From Frankia sp. AgB1.9 (GTDB lineage: Bacteria; Actinomycetota; Actinomycetes; Frankiales; Frankiaceae), in contig NZ_JADWYX010000084.1 in the NCBI RefSeq assembly GCF_016786355.1, positions 1 through 39,340 on the forward strand: 39,340 nucleotides of DNA, in the 5' to 3' direction. Below the pieces are notes generated by a model. The model was given only the letters and a program-made list of their open reading frames with translations. It was not told the origin of the DNA and did not search any database. Numbering within the stretch: the stretch's first letter is position 1; each line of letters starts with the position of its first letter. A program made the position numbers and the translations under genes. Below are positions 15,867 to 24,644 of the stretch, piece by piece.

Positions 15867-17980
15867 TTAACGCCGTCCTTGCTCCCGCGCGAGCGCTCTA
15901 TCTCATCGCCGAGGACAACAAAGTCGGGCTCATTAGGGCCGTTCAGGAGGCGAGTAGCCGTTGGGGTGGGGTAACCGAGCCAATTGTTCCCGTCTCGACT
16001 TCGCCAGAGAGTGAGAGCCTTGTATCGGATTGGTATCGCCAGGTAGCCGAGGTATCGCAGGTTGACGGGGCCGTTAATATCAATCTTCCAGACGATCTGG
16101 CGGAAAGGGCGGCAGCGAGACTCGGCCTTCCACTGACGCCCCTAGCAAGCATTGACCATCGTGGGCCGACAAAATGGACCGCGCATCCGGCGTGCATACC
16201 CAGCTCGGCGTCAACTGAGGCATACATCATTTCGACTCCTGACAGGAATCTGTGGGAGATCGTCGGAGCCGGTGACCTAACTGACGATGGTCTCGCCAGC
16301 ATCGGCGATCTTCCCTTCAAGGTACGGCGTCCAGTAACAGCCGATGAGGTTGCCCGTGCACAGCTGGCCAAAACTACGCTACTTGAAAGAACTCGCGCAA
16401 GCCTTGACTGGCACTTTGCGGCAAATGGCCCGTTTGCGACGCCGGCTATCGCTTGGGTCGTTGATGATACCATAATCGGCGATCATATCCATTTTTGGAA
16501 CCTTCGCGCACTGCAAAGCCTCGACTTCAAAAACCCGCCGATGTTTATTATCCCTGCCACAGGGGTAGATAATTGGATCAACTTCAAGGCTCAGCTGGCT
16601 GGGCGACTCGCCAGGCCAGACGAGTTCAGTCCAGATCTTATTCTGGCGAGTAGTCACGTTGCCGAAGAGATTCTAGACAACATTGCGTTGACCCTCGGTC
16701 TAGAAAAGAGTGCGGACGAGATCCGCAGTGGACACCGATTTCCCGCAGATCCGAGGCCGAGTCCGTACACCTATCTCACTTTGAATGACGTGCACGCGCG
16801 ACGTGTCGACATTCGTCAATGGTTTGTATTTGATAGGGCTTGCGGGTTGCAAAAGAAGTCGAGGTCCACCACTTTCAGGACAGGACTCCGATCCGATTCG
16901 CGCCCCCGATCAGTTTCGATGGCGCAGGTTACACATTCTTGCGACTGAGTGGCCCGATCTTCAAAGGTTTGCCCCGCCGGGAAGAGATCGGGGAAATGGT
17001 GATTCCTGCCGCGACCTGGTCGCGACGTGGGGATCTAGAAATTCGTACAGGGCTCTATTCGGAGTACCGATTTGAAATAACGATTCCAAGCATGGAGGCC
17101 GTTACGCGCAGGCTACTGTCTGCGGTAACAGCTGGGTTTGAGCTGTCCGCTCCAGGGCGCATCGCATTGTCACTGCAAGAGGATACGCGCTTGGGCGCAA
17201 TCCTACTAACACCAGGGGCGTACGAGACCATCAAGTTCCTCACTACCCCGCGTTCAAAGGAGTTGGTGCGGGAGCTGAGAAGCCTACGGCAAGAAGGCGC
17301 GAGCGACTCCAAGCTCGAGGAGATCGCGAAAAGATGGGGCGGGCGAGTCGAGCGTCGATATCGCCGACCAGAACACATAGATCAGGTAAAAAGTGAATCG
17401 GCTTCGCGTATCCTCGAACAGCTGGCAAGCCTTGGGTGGGCCGAGAGAGGATTCGAAATCGACTGCGGGCACTGCAACGTCCGGAATTTTATTCCCGCCT
17501 CGGCTATAGCGGGCCGGGGTCCAGCCGTTTGTCCTGGATGCCGGACAGAACAGCTCTACAGCACTAGATCTGGAGGTCCTGACGTATTCTACCGTCTTGA
17601 CACTTTTATCGATCGTGCTAGCGACCAAGGCGTCCTTCCTCATCTACTCACTATTGCGGCACTGCAAAGGAGGAACGCATCTACCTGGTTCCTTCCTGGC
17701 GCGCTACTAGACTTCGCGGAGGACAAGAAGCCTGAAATAGACATTTTTGGCGTCTACGGTGAGCGGATAATTGCAGGGAGAAGTTAAGTCCTCTGCCGGT
17801 GAATTTGACCTGTCTCAGATAAATCGAGATATCAGTCTTTCAAAGCGACTTCGCGCAGACATTTATCTCCTTTCGTGTGCAGCTAATATCCCGCAGGCGA
17901 CGAAGGACGACGCGAAAGCGCTCTGTGCCGAACAGTCGATTGAACTCATGATCCTAGACCGCGGTGACCTCTATCAATAG
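15836..17980 (+). pseudogene. Frameshifted zinc-ribbon / PD-(D/E)XK nuclease-like protein
   Basis: Three overlapping frames read as one ~714-residue protein if a one-base loss near 16838-16850 and a one-base gain near 17779 are corrected. Part 1 (15836-16840) has an N-terminal segment APARALYLIAEDN, then AVQEASSRWGGVTEPIVPV, of no family I can name. Part 2 (from 16840) is mostly alpha/beta and then has a zinc ribbon with C-x2-C and C-x2-C (corrected residues 544, 547, 566, 569). Part 3 ends in a nuclease-like core: EID (Asp636), then GERIIAG, then E649-V-K651, followed by LRADIYLLSCA. The D-x12-E-x-K pattern matches the PD-(D/E)XK fold of restriction and repair nucleases. GC is near 50% (32 of 60 bases at 16021-16080; 28 of 60 at 17041-17100) against about 70% around it. 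It is likely an acquired, now broken gene; sequencing errors are the main alternative. Confidence 0.75.
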
Positions 17981-18037
17981 CGCGTCGGGAGTGGCAGAAA
18001 CCGCCGGGCTCTGCCCGTTGGCCTCGACGGCCCGCCG

Positions 18038-18841
18038 TCACGTGTCGCGGACGAGGCCGAATGTGCCGCCGTCCGCGTAGGACGGCAGGTGCGCGAGCAC
18101 CCCGCCGTCGGCTACCACGTCGGCGCCGGTCAGGAACGAGGCCGCGGGCGACGCCAGGAAGGCGACCAGGTTGGCCGCGTCCGCGGGTAGCCCGACCCGG
18201 GGGACGAGCTGGTGGCGCAGCTTGTTCTGCCGGGCCTGCTCCGACATAGACGGGTACGGGATGGTGCCCAGCGTGACCGCGTTGCACCGCACCCCCGCCC
18301 GGCCGTACTGGGTCGCGAGGACGCGGGTGAGGCCGAGCAGCGCCGCCTTCGCGACCGGGTAGGCGCTCAGGTCGGGATCACCGGCGTGGGCGTGGATCGA
18401 GGCGACGTTGATGATCGAGCCGCCGCCGCGCGCCACGAGATGCGGGAGGCAGCGCCGGGCACAGAGCAGCGCCCCGCGCACGATGACGTCCTGCAGGGCG
18501 TCCCAGGTCGCGAGCGGCACGTCGAGGACCGGGGCGTCGGTGGCGATCAGCCGTGACGGCGCTGCGTTGTTGACGAGCACGTCGAGGCCGCCGAAGCGGT
18601 CGACGACCTGGTCGACCGCCTGGCCGACGGACTCCTCGGAGGCGACGTCGACCCGGACGGCGAGGCTGTCGAACCCCGCCGCGGCGAGTCTGCCGGCCTG
18701 CTCCCGCGCCCGTTCGACGTCAAGGTCGGCGACCGCGACCTTGGCCCCCTGCTCGGCCAGGGTCGTGGTCATGGCCGAGCCGAGGTGCCCGGCTCCGCCC
18801 GTCACGACCGCGACGAGCCCGGCCAGTGGCTGGGACGTCAC
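18038..18841 (-). CDS. SDR family oxidoreductase
   Basis: Classical SDR of 267 residues. TGGAGHLGSA cofactor motif, ADLD at the end of strand two, VNNAAPS, Ser in NVASIHAH, Tyr-Lys in YPVAK, and a VADGG end with a short tail. The GTG at 18841 starts one base after the stop of the upstream amidohydrolase gene, so the two are translated from one message. Judging by its neighbours it oxidises or reduces an intermediate made by that hydrolase. It is the first gene of normal GC content after the accessory island. The 57 bases before its stop hold only weak GC hairpins. Confidence 0.9.
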   Translation of the reverse strand: MTSQPLAGLVAVVTGGAGHLGSAMTTTLAEQGAKVAVADLDVERAREQAGRLAAAGFDSLAVRVDVASEESVGQAVDQVVDRFGGLDVLVNNAAPSRLIATDAPVLDVPLATWDALQDVIVRGALLCARRCLPHLVARGGGSIINVASIHAHAGDPDLSAYPVAKAALLGLTRVLATQYGRAGVRCNAVTLGTIPYPSMSEQARQNKLRHQLVPRVGLPADAANLVAFLASPAASFLTGADVVADGGVLAHLPSYADGGTFGLVRDT

Positions 18842-18842
18842 G

Positions 18843-20150
18843 TCAGATCACGACGAGCGGCTTGTGCACGTCTCCCCGCGGGAACAGGTCGCCGTCCGGT
18901 GGCGTGAGCAGAAGGTCGAGGGAAGGGCTGAAGCGGTCGGCGAGCACCCGTAGCCGGTCGTGGTCGAAGCCCCAGCGCGCGATCGCGTTGCCGCCCAGCA
19001 GCAGCCTCGCCTCGTCGGCGGGAACGCCCGCCGCGCCGAGCGTGGCGCGCAGGTACTCCGTCGTGCCGCCGGCCGCGAAGGTGCCCTCGTGGTGGGGGTA
19101 GTCCATCCCCAGGCACATCGCGTCGAGCCCGATCTGGTGGCGCGCCTCGACCTCGGCCCGGGAGAAGATCGACGAACCGAGCCAGCACTGGCGCCGGAAG
19201 TACTCCGACGGCTTGAGGCGGACGACGTCGCGTACGGCCCGGCGCTGGTAGCTGCCCTGGTAGGAGTAGTCCATCGAGGCCAGGGCCGTGATGACCCAGG
19301 CTGAGCCCTGCTCGGTGAAGGCCACCCGCAGTCCCGGGTGCCGCTCCAGGATCCCGCTCCAGACCAGGTGGGTGAGCACCTCGTGGCAGCGGAAGACCAT
19401 CTCCTTCGAGCACAGCGGCAGGGCGACGACGGGGTCGGGGATGCCCTGGTAGGCCGTGCGCGGCAGCGAGGACGAGATCGCCACGTGCGAGTTCAGCGGC
19501 ATCTCGAGCTCCTCCAGGAGGCTCCAGATCGGCTCGTGGCGTTCGTGGAAGATCGGCTGGTCCGCGCTGAACGTGGGGAGCAGGATCCCCCTCAGCCCTG
19601 ACTCCCTGGCCCAGCGGATCTCGGCCAGCGCGGCCTCGACGTCGTCGAAGGACACGACCGCCATGCCGAGGAAGCGGTCCGGGGCGACGGAGCAGAAGTC
19701 GACCAGCCAGCGGTTGTGCGCCCGGTTGCCCGCGTCGATCTCCTCTCTCGTCCGGGCCGGCCACCGTGGTCGCTGCCGGCTCGCGCCCTGGCGCATGGTC
19801 TGGGACGGCGGGCCGAAGGCCTCGAACGGCATCCCGAAGTCCGGGAACAGCACCTCGGCGACGATGCCCTCGCGCTCCATCTCGGCCAGCCGGCGGACCG
19901 GGTCGGAGCAGCCCTCCAGCCGCCCCGGCTCGAAGACGTCGCGCACCCACTGCTCGACGACGTCGGGGTCGAGGCGGCCCCGCAGGTGCGCGGGGTCCAT
20001 CGGGGGCACTCCGTTGTCGTCGTAGAAGTCGCAGAAGGCGTCGAAGCGCTCGTGCAGCGCGGCGGTCAGGTAGGGCCGGTACTGGCGCATCTTCGGCATG
20101 GCGTGGCCGTCGGACGAGACGACCAACGCACGCTCACTCGTGGTCACCAT
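18843..20150 (-). CDS. Amidohydrolase family 2 protein
   Basis: TIM-barrel ACMSD-like protein of 435 residues. The first metal-site segment is SSDGHAMPK (Asp14, His16), again without the second His of HxH. It also has a PLNSHVAIS segment with the central His, FTEQGSAW with a Glu, and GMDYPHHEGTF with the C-terminal Asp. An N-terminal insertion (about 30-130) with many Arg and acidic residues resembles the member at 24645. The ATG at 20150 is followed by VTTSERALVVSSDGH. The promoter region lies in the 211-base gap shared with the divergent CoA-transferase. Family role is decarboxylation or hydrolysis of cyclic acids; substrate unknown. Confidence 0.9.
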   Translation of the reverse strand: MVTTSERALVVSSDGHAMPKMRQYRPYLTAALHERFDAFCDFYDDNGVPPMDPAHLRGRLDPDVVEQWVRDVFEPGRLEGCSDPVRRLAEMEREGIVAEVLFPDFGMPFEAFGPPSQTMRQGASRQRPRWPARTREEIDAGNRAHNRWLVDFCSVAPDRFLGMAVVSFDDVEAALAEIRWARESGLRGILLPTFSADQPIFHERHEPIWSLLEELEMPLNSHVAISSSLPRTAYQGIPDPVVALPLCSKEMVFRCHEVLTHLVWSGILERHPGLRVAFTEQGSAWVITALASMDYSYQGSYQRRAVRDVVRLKPSEYFRRQCWLGSSIFSRAEVEARHQIGLDAMCLGMDYPHHEGTFAAGGTTEYLRATLGAAGVPADEARLLLGGNAIARWGFDHDRLRVLADRFSPSLDLLLTPPDGDLFPRGDVHKPLVVI

Positions 20151-20172
20151 GAGTCACCCGCTTGATCGGAGA

Positions 20173-20202
20173 CCAGTAATTAAGCCACTGTAATCAAGTT
20201 GT
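20173..20202. promoter_or_regulatory. Candidate operator type II, copy B, in divergent promoter region
   Basis: Read on the minus strand it begins ACAACTTG and ends CTTAATTACTGG. It matches the element at 1798-1827 at 20 of 30 positions without gaps. It lies 23 bases before the leftward amidohydrolase start. Another AT-rich spot in the same gap, ACTTAATTTGCAAGT at 20293-20307, has ACTT/AAGT ends and probably belongs to the rightward CoA-transferase promoter. Confidence 0.5.
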
Positions 20203-20361
20203 CTAGAGAGTGTCGAGCCTCGCTCCTCGATCACGGGCCGCTGCTGGGACTGGCGAACAGGTCTGCCCGGCGCAGAAAACTTGCGGACGTTGACTTAATT
20301 TGCAAGTATTGCCCGCATCGTCGCGTCGTCCCGACGCGCGTCGGTAGGAGGGCCCGGGACA

Positions 20362-21582
20362 GTGCCGTTGATCCTTGAAGGAATCCGTGTTCTCGAAGTC
20401 GCGGAGTACGGCATGGTGCCGTCCGCGGGCGCCGTGCTCGGTGAGTGGGGCGCGGACGTCATCAAGATCGAGCACGCGCACCGGGGCGACCCGATCCGGG
20501 GCCTGTCGACCGCTGGCGTGGCGCCCGGTACCAACGGCTTCACCCCGATGCACGAACCCGTCAACCGCAACAAGCGGTCCGTCGGCGTCGACATCGGCGT
20601 GCCCGAGGGCCGGGAGATCATCCTGGACCTCGCGCGGCAGGCGGACGTGTTCCTGACGAGCTTCCTCCCCTCGGCCCGCAGGAAGCTGGGCCTCGAGGTC
20701 GAGGACCTCCGGGCCGTGAACCCGAAGATCATTTATGGTCGGGGCAGCGCCCACGGCCAGCTCGGCGACGAGGCGGAGGCGGGTGGCTTCGACGGCCTGA
20801 CCTACTGGCTGCGGTGCGGCATCGCGATGGGCACCATCCCGACCGGCTGCACGGACCTGACGATGCAGCCCGGGCCCGGCTTCGGCGACGTCCAGACCGG
20901 CATGACGCTCGCGGGTGGCATCGCCGGGGCGCTCTTTCACCGGGAGCGGACGGGGGAGGCCCTGGAGGTCGACACCTCGCTGCTGGCCCAGGGGTGCTGG
21001 GCGATGATGGGCTCCGTCGTGGCGGTCAACCTGGCCGGCCTCGACGAGATGCCGCGCGACCACCGGGACCGCAAGAACGCGCCGAACCCGCTGATGAACA
21101 CGTACCGGACGAGCGACAACCGCTGGTTCATCCTCGGGATGCTGCAGCCTGACCGCTACTGGGCCGATCTCTGCACGGCCATCGGCCACGACGAGCTGAT
21201 CGCGGACCCGCGGTTCGCCGACATCACGGTCCGCACCCAGCACAAGGATCTCTGCATCGAGACCCTGGACAAGATCTTCGGCTCGGCGCCGCTCGCCCAT
21301 TGGGAGGAGCGGCTCGCGACCCAGGGTGGCCCCTGGTCCTCGGCACAGCGGGTCGGCGACCTGGGGCGGGACAAGCAGGCCTGGGCCAACGGCTACTTCC
21401 AGACCGTCGACTACGGCGACGGACGGTCGATCACGCTCGGATCCGCGCCGGTGCAGTTCAACAAGGAGGCGGGAGTCCTCAGCCGCGCGCCCGAGCATGG
21501 CGAGAGCACCGAGGAGGTGCTGCTGGAGCTCGGGCACAGCTGGGAGGACATCAGCCGCTTCCGGGAGGTCGGCGCCATCTGA
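20362..21582 (+). CDS. CaiB/BaiF (family III) CoA-transferase
   Basis: A protein of 406 residues with the same architecture as the gene at 6107. It has the N-terminal GIRVLEVAEYGMVPSAGAVLGEWGADVIKIE, NRNKRSVGVDIG at about 68-79, and the catalytic Asp176 in GFGD. The central and C-terminal stretches (GLDEMPRD, then QPDRYWADLCTAIG) also align with it, so the two are paralogues. It transfers CoA to a carboxylic acid. The start is the GTG at 20362, preceded by TAGGAGGG. It stands alone rightward, divergent from the amidohydrolase and closed by a strong terminator at 21606. This suggests it serves the Ltp2-like gene that faces it. Confidence 0.92.
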   Translation: MPLILEGIRVLEVAEYGMVPSAGAVLGEWGADVIKIEHAHRGDPIRGLSTAGVAPGTNGFTPMHEPVNRNKRSVGVDIGVPEGREIILDLARQADVFLTSFLPSARRKLGLEVEDLRAVNPKIIYGRGSAHGQLGDEAEAGGFDGLTYWLRCGIAMGTIPTGCTDLTMQPGPGFGDVQTGMTLAGGIAGALFHRERTGEALEVDTSLLAQGCWAMMGSVVAVNLAGLDEMPRDHRDRKNAPNPLMNTYRTSDNRWFILGMLQPDRYWADLCTAIGHDELIADPRFADITVRTQHKDLCIETLDKIFGSAPLAHWEERLATQGGPWSSAQRVGDLGRDKQAWANGYFQTVDYGDGRSITLGSAPVQFNKEAGVLSRAPEHGESTEEVLLELGHSWEDISRFREVGAI

Positions 21583-21605
21583 CCGAGGCGCCCGGCCGGC
21601 AACGC

Positions 21606-21643
21606 GAAGAGGTGGCATCCCGTCCGCGGGATGCCACCTCTTC
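21606..21643. terminator. Strong bidirectional terminator (17-bp perfect stem)
   Basis: GAAGAGGTGGCATCCCG pairs perfectly with its complement across a TCCG loop. The A-rich and T-rich ends of the stem give a short U run on both strands. It lies between the stops of the convergent CoA-transferase (21582) and Ltp2-like (21672) genes. Confidence 0.85.
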
Positions 21644-21671
21644 TGCGTCAGCCGGTCGGTGCGAGGCGCCG

Positions 21672-22883
21672 CTATGCCGTCGGGTCGACGCTGTAGAGCA
21701 GCGCCGTGCCGATCGTGTGCGCCGGGTCGCCGTACGTCGAGAGTCCGGTCTCGGTCCGCGCGAGCTGGCGCTCGGCGGCCCGTCGCGCCAGCTGGAGGTA
21801 GCACTCAAGGACCTGGGGCACGCCGTGCAGCCGGCCCCAGCCCGAGTTGCCGCCGCCGGAATTGAGCGGGAACGGGCCGTCGGCGGCGATGCGGCCGTCC
21901 TGGACGAAGCTCCAGGCCTCGCCCTGCGGGCAGAAACCGAGCACCTCCAGCCAGTACCAGGTCTCCATCGCGAACCCGTCGTACAGCTGGACGACGTCGA
22001 CGTCCCGCGGGCTCCAGCCGCTGTTCGCCCACAGCCGCCTGGCGAGGTCGAAGCCGGGCTCGTAGTAGTCGTCGAGCGCGCCGAGCGTTCCGGGGACCAT
22101 CCAGGCACTTGGCCGCTGGCCTCGGATTCTCGCCCAGGACGTGATGTAGACCGGCTTGTGGGGGAGATCCCTGGCCCGTTCCTCGGTCGTCACGATGAAG
22201 GAGGCGCCGCCGTCGACCGGGATGTCGTTGTCGAACAGGCAGAGCGGTTCGCTGATCATCCGGCTGGACATGTACTCGTCGAAGGTCAGCTCACGGCCGA
22301 ACCAGTAGGCCTCGGGGATCCGGAGCGCGTTCTTGCGGTTCTGGAGCACCTGGGTGGCCATGTGCTCCCGGCGCGCGCCGTAGCGTCGCTGATATTCGAG
22401 GTAGGACATCGCCATTCCCGAGATCCAGCCGACGAAGCCGTAGGGAGCGGTCCACTGCTGGCGCCCGGCGGCCGCCGTTCCGGCGAAGTTGTGGTACCGG
22501 CCCGCGGGATTGTGCACGGTGCGGTTCACCAGGACGGTGCTCGCGGCCCCGGCGGCGACCGCGTGCACGGCGCGGGCGAGGGCCGGCGGGAACGAGCCGT
22601 CATCGCGGGACCAGACCGGCTCCAGGCCCATGGTCTCGGTCAGGAAGTCGCTGTTGACGAAGTCGTAGCCGGGCCGCAGCACGCGGGCACCCCCGTCGGC
22701 CGGCAGGCTGGTGCCGCAGGAGATGCCGTCGATGTCGCCCCTGGTCAGGCCCGCGTCGGCGATGGCGGCGTCCGACATGCTGACCGCCATGCTGCCGATC
22801 GGGACGTCCGAGTGCCGGACGCTCCTGCTCACTCCGGCGCCGACGATCGCGACCGCGTGGCGCCCCGCACTGTCAGCTGCCAT
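21672..22883 (-). CDS. Thiolase-fold lipid-transfer protein, Ltp2-like
   Basis: SCP2/thiolase-fold protein of 403 residues. It has an N-terminal AVAIVGAGVSRSVRHSD and a central acidic segment (WSRDDGSFPPALARAVHAVAAGAA) where thiolases have the CxSG nucleophile, so the Cys is missing. The aldolase-like QLYDGFAMETWYWLEVLGFC segment has Tyr at about 300, and GRLHG carries Arg at about 350. It is related to the protein at 7728 (GFxxxTxxWLExLGFC and GRLHGV are shared). No DUF35 partner lies beside it, so it may borrow the one at 7309 or act alone. The ATG at 22883 has GAGGAG upstream; the open frame reaches back to 23009, but that part is Arg-rich. Confidence 0.87.
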   Translation of the reverse strand: MAADSAGRHAVAIVGAGVSRSVRHSDVPIGSMAVSMSDAAIADAGLTRGDIDGISCGTSLPADGGARVLRPGYDFVNSDFLTETMGLEPVWSRDDGSFPPALARAVHAVAAGAASTVLVNRTVHNPAGRYHNFAGTAAAGRQQWTAPYGFVGWISGMAMSYLEYQRRYGARREHMATQVLQNRKNALRIPEAYWFGRELTFDEYMSSRMISEPLCLFDNDIPVDGGASFIVTTEERARDLPHKPVYITSWARIRGQRPSAWMVPGTLGALDDYYEPGFDLARRLWANSGWSPRDVDVVQLYDGFAMETWYWLEVLGFCPQGEAWSFVQDGRIAADGPFPLNSGGGNSGWGRLHGVPQVLECYLQLARRAAERQLARTETGLSTYGDPAHTIGTALLYSVDPTA

Positions 22884-23350
22884 CTCTGCGTCTCCTCGCA
22901 TCATGCGTCCGCGACGACCGCGCGCCGGATCCGTCGCCGGTGTGGGTGAGCGGGACGTCGAGCCTCTACCGAACTTCTCTCGACGGGCGGCCGCCCGCGC
23001 CGTGGCCATCGTCTCGACGAACGGATCGGGCGGCGCTGGTCGGTCTCGGTGCCGCCCTGCCGGCGGAACGGTTGTGCGCCCTGGGTACGGGAGCAGGTGA
23101 CGGCCGGCGGCCGCCGCGTGGCGCGCACCACAGTTCCGTCACCCTAGCATGTAGTTAAGGTCTGTCGATTACACAATGGCGGAGATCGTCGCGTACGTCC
23201 CGCCGGGCGAACCGCGGGCTTACGACCCTGGCGTTCCCGACTCACCGGCGCAGTCGAGGGGTCGGACCCGGTGGTGGGGCACGGTGGCCGGGGCTCGCTG
23301 CCGGGTCGTGCGCGGGTGGCGTGGTGCGCGGTGCGCGCCGTTTGTTCACC

Positions 23351-23380
23351 TTGACGCCTCCGCGAGGCAGCTCCTAGAAT
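23351..23380 (+). promoter_or_regulatory. Sigma-A promoter of the second catabolic operon
   Basis: TTGACG at 23351-23356, an 18-base spacer, then TAGAAT at 23375-23380. The layout is the same as at 3055-3083, including the operator that begins at the fifth base of the -10 box. Confidence 0.7.
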
Positions 23381-23396
23381 AAGCTCGCCGACTTAG
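23379..23396. promoter_or_regulatory. Operator type I, copy 2
   Basis: ATAAGCTCGCCGACTTAG, identical at 14 of 18 positions to the perfect inverted repeat at 3082-3099 and in the same register to the -10 box. The TAAG/CTTA ends keep the dyad. One repressor could control both long catabolic operons. Confidence 0.65.
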
Positions 23397-23471
23397 ACAT
23401 GGCCCCTCCGGTTGGCCACGTTGTGGGCGACACCCACGAACCTCCACACCACAATCATGATGGGGAGATCA

Positions 23472-24617
23472 ATGACCACGACCTCTACGGTGGCGCCCTC
23501 GGCCCAAGGCGTGCCTGAGCAGACTGGTCTTTTCGACGCCGACGGCCATGTGATGGAGGACGTGCCGGCCATCGTCTCCAAGCTCCCCGACAAATGGCGG
23601 GCCCCCCGTGAGCGGCTGCTGAAGAACGACCTTTCGCGCCTGCACGGCATGTCCATCTTCCCGCCGCTGGGCTACCTCTCCACGATCCCGACTCCCGGTC
23701 GGTCCGCCCTCGGCAGAGGGCCCAAGGAGACGGGGATCGACCCGGCCTCCTGGGAGTTCTTCCTGGGCGAGGTGGGGATCGAGCGCACGGTGCTCTACCC
23801 GACACTGGGCCTGACGGTGGGCCGGCTGCGTGACGCGGAGTACGCCGTGGCGATCACGAAGGCGTACAACGACTGGATGGCGGAGACGTACATCCAGCAC
23901 CCGTCCGGCAAGTTCCAGGCCGCCGCCCTCCTGCCGCTCCAGAAGCCCGACGAGGCCGTCAAGGAACTGCGGCGAGTGGTCGAGGAGCTGGGCTTCCGCG
24001 CCGCCGTGCTGCCCGCTCACGGCCTGCACAACCACCTCGGCAGTGAGATGTTCTTCCCGGTCTACGAGGCGGCGCAGGACCTCGACGTCGGCCTTTCCGT
24101 GCACGGCGGCATTCACGACGGCTTCGGCTTCGACGACTTCAACGTCTTCGCCGCCGTCCACGCGCTGGGCTTCCCGTTCGGTCTGCTGATCTCGCTCGGC
24201 GGCATGCTGTTCAACAATGTCTTCGAGCGTTTCCCGAGGCTGCGCGTGGCCTTCCTCGAAGGTGGCGCGGCGTGGATCCTCATGGCCGCCGAGCGTTTCT
24301 CCGAGTCGTTCGGGGCCACCCCGTCGCTGAACAGCGAGGCGCTGCACCTGCCCGAGGGCACCTCGGTGCGTGACTACCTCAGCGAGCTCATGAAGTCCGA
24401 CCGCATCGTGATCGGCTGCGAGGGCGGCGAGCACCACCTCGTGACCGCGATGGAGTACTTCGGCACCGCGCCGTTCATGTACTCCTCGGACTTCCCGCAC
24501 GAGGTCAACGTGAAGTCCTGCCTGCACGAGCTCGAGGAACTCGACGAGCTTCCCGTCGACGCCGCGTCCCGCGCACTGCTGAGAGGCGGTACGGCTCGCA
24601 AGTTCTACAAGCTGTGA
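23472..24617 (+). CDS. Amidohydrolase family 2 protein
   Basis: TIM-barrel ACMSD-like protein of 381 residues. The first metal-site segment is FDADGHVMED (Asp24, His26, Glu29), which has HxxE instead of HxH. It also has a SVHGGIHDG segment with the central His, FLEGGAAW with a Glu, and SSDFPHE with the C-terminal Asp. The ATG at 23472 follows GGGGAG; an in-frame ATG at 23412 lacks a site. It is the first gene of the second long operon, 27 bases before another amidohydrolase gene. Two unlike hydrolases side by side may act in sequence or form a heteromer; the sequence alone does not decide. Reaction class: hydrolysis or decarboxylation of cyclic acids. Confidence 0.9.
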   Translation: MTTTSTVAPSAQGVPEQTGLFDADGHVMEDVPAIVSKLPDKWRAPRERLLKNDLSRLHGMSIFPPLGYLSTIPTPGRSALGRGPKETGIDPASWEFFLGEVGIERTVLYPTLGLTVGRLRDAEYAVAITKAYNDWMAETYIQHPSGKFQAAALLPLQKPDEAVKELRRVVEELGFRAAVLPAHGLHNHLGSEMFFPVYEAAQDLDVGLSVHGGIHDGFGFDDFNVFAAVHALGFPFGLLISLGGMLFNNVFERFPRLRVAFLEGGAAWILMAAERFSESFGATPSLNSEALHLPEGTSVRDYLSELMKSDRIVIGCEGGEHHLVTAMEYFGTAPFMYSSDFPHEVNVKSCLHELEELDELPVDAASRALLRGGTARKFYKL

Positions 24618-24644
24618 ACCTCGGATGGCATTGGGAGTAGCGCC

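Larger units (their letters stand above)
22884..23471. other. 588-base gap between divergent genes, mostly without features
   Basis: No credible gene was seen; the short frames here are GC-bias artefacts. A weak leftward promoter may lie at about 23140-23175 (AT-rich, CTAGCATGTAGTTAAGG on the plus strand), which would give the Ltp2-like gene a leader of about 260 bases. The rightward promoter and operator are listed separately at 23351-23396. From there to the ATG at 23472 is a leader of about 80 bases without obvious structure. Confidence 0.6.

Noticed and set aside
16850..16858. Programmed -1 frameshifting at CAAAAGAAG in the nuclease-like gene
   Set aside because: It does not fit the X XXY YYZ slippery heptamer in the zero frame, and no clear downstream structure was seen; decay or error is simpler.
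22940..23382. Short rightward frames in the gap before the amidohydrolase pair
   Set aside because: No ribosome sites and no domain-like content; the gap carries promoters instead.
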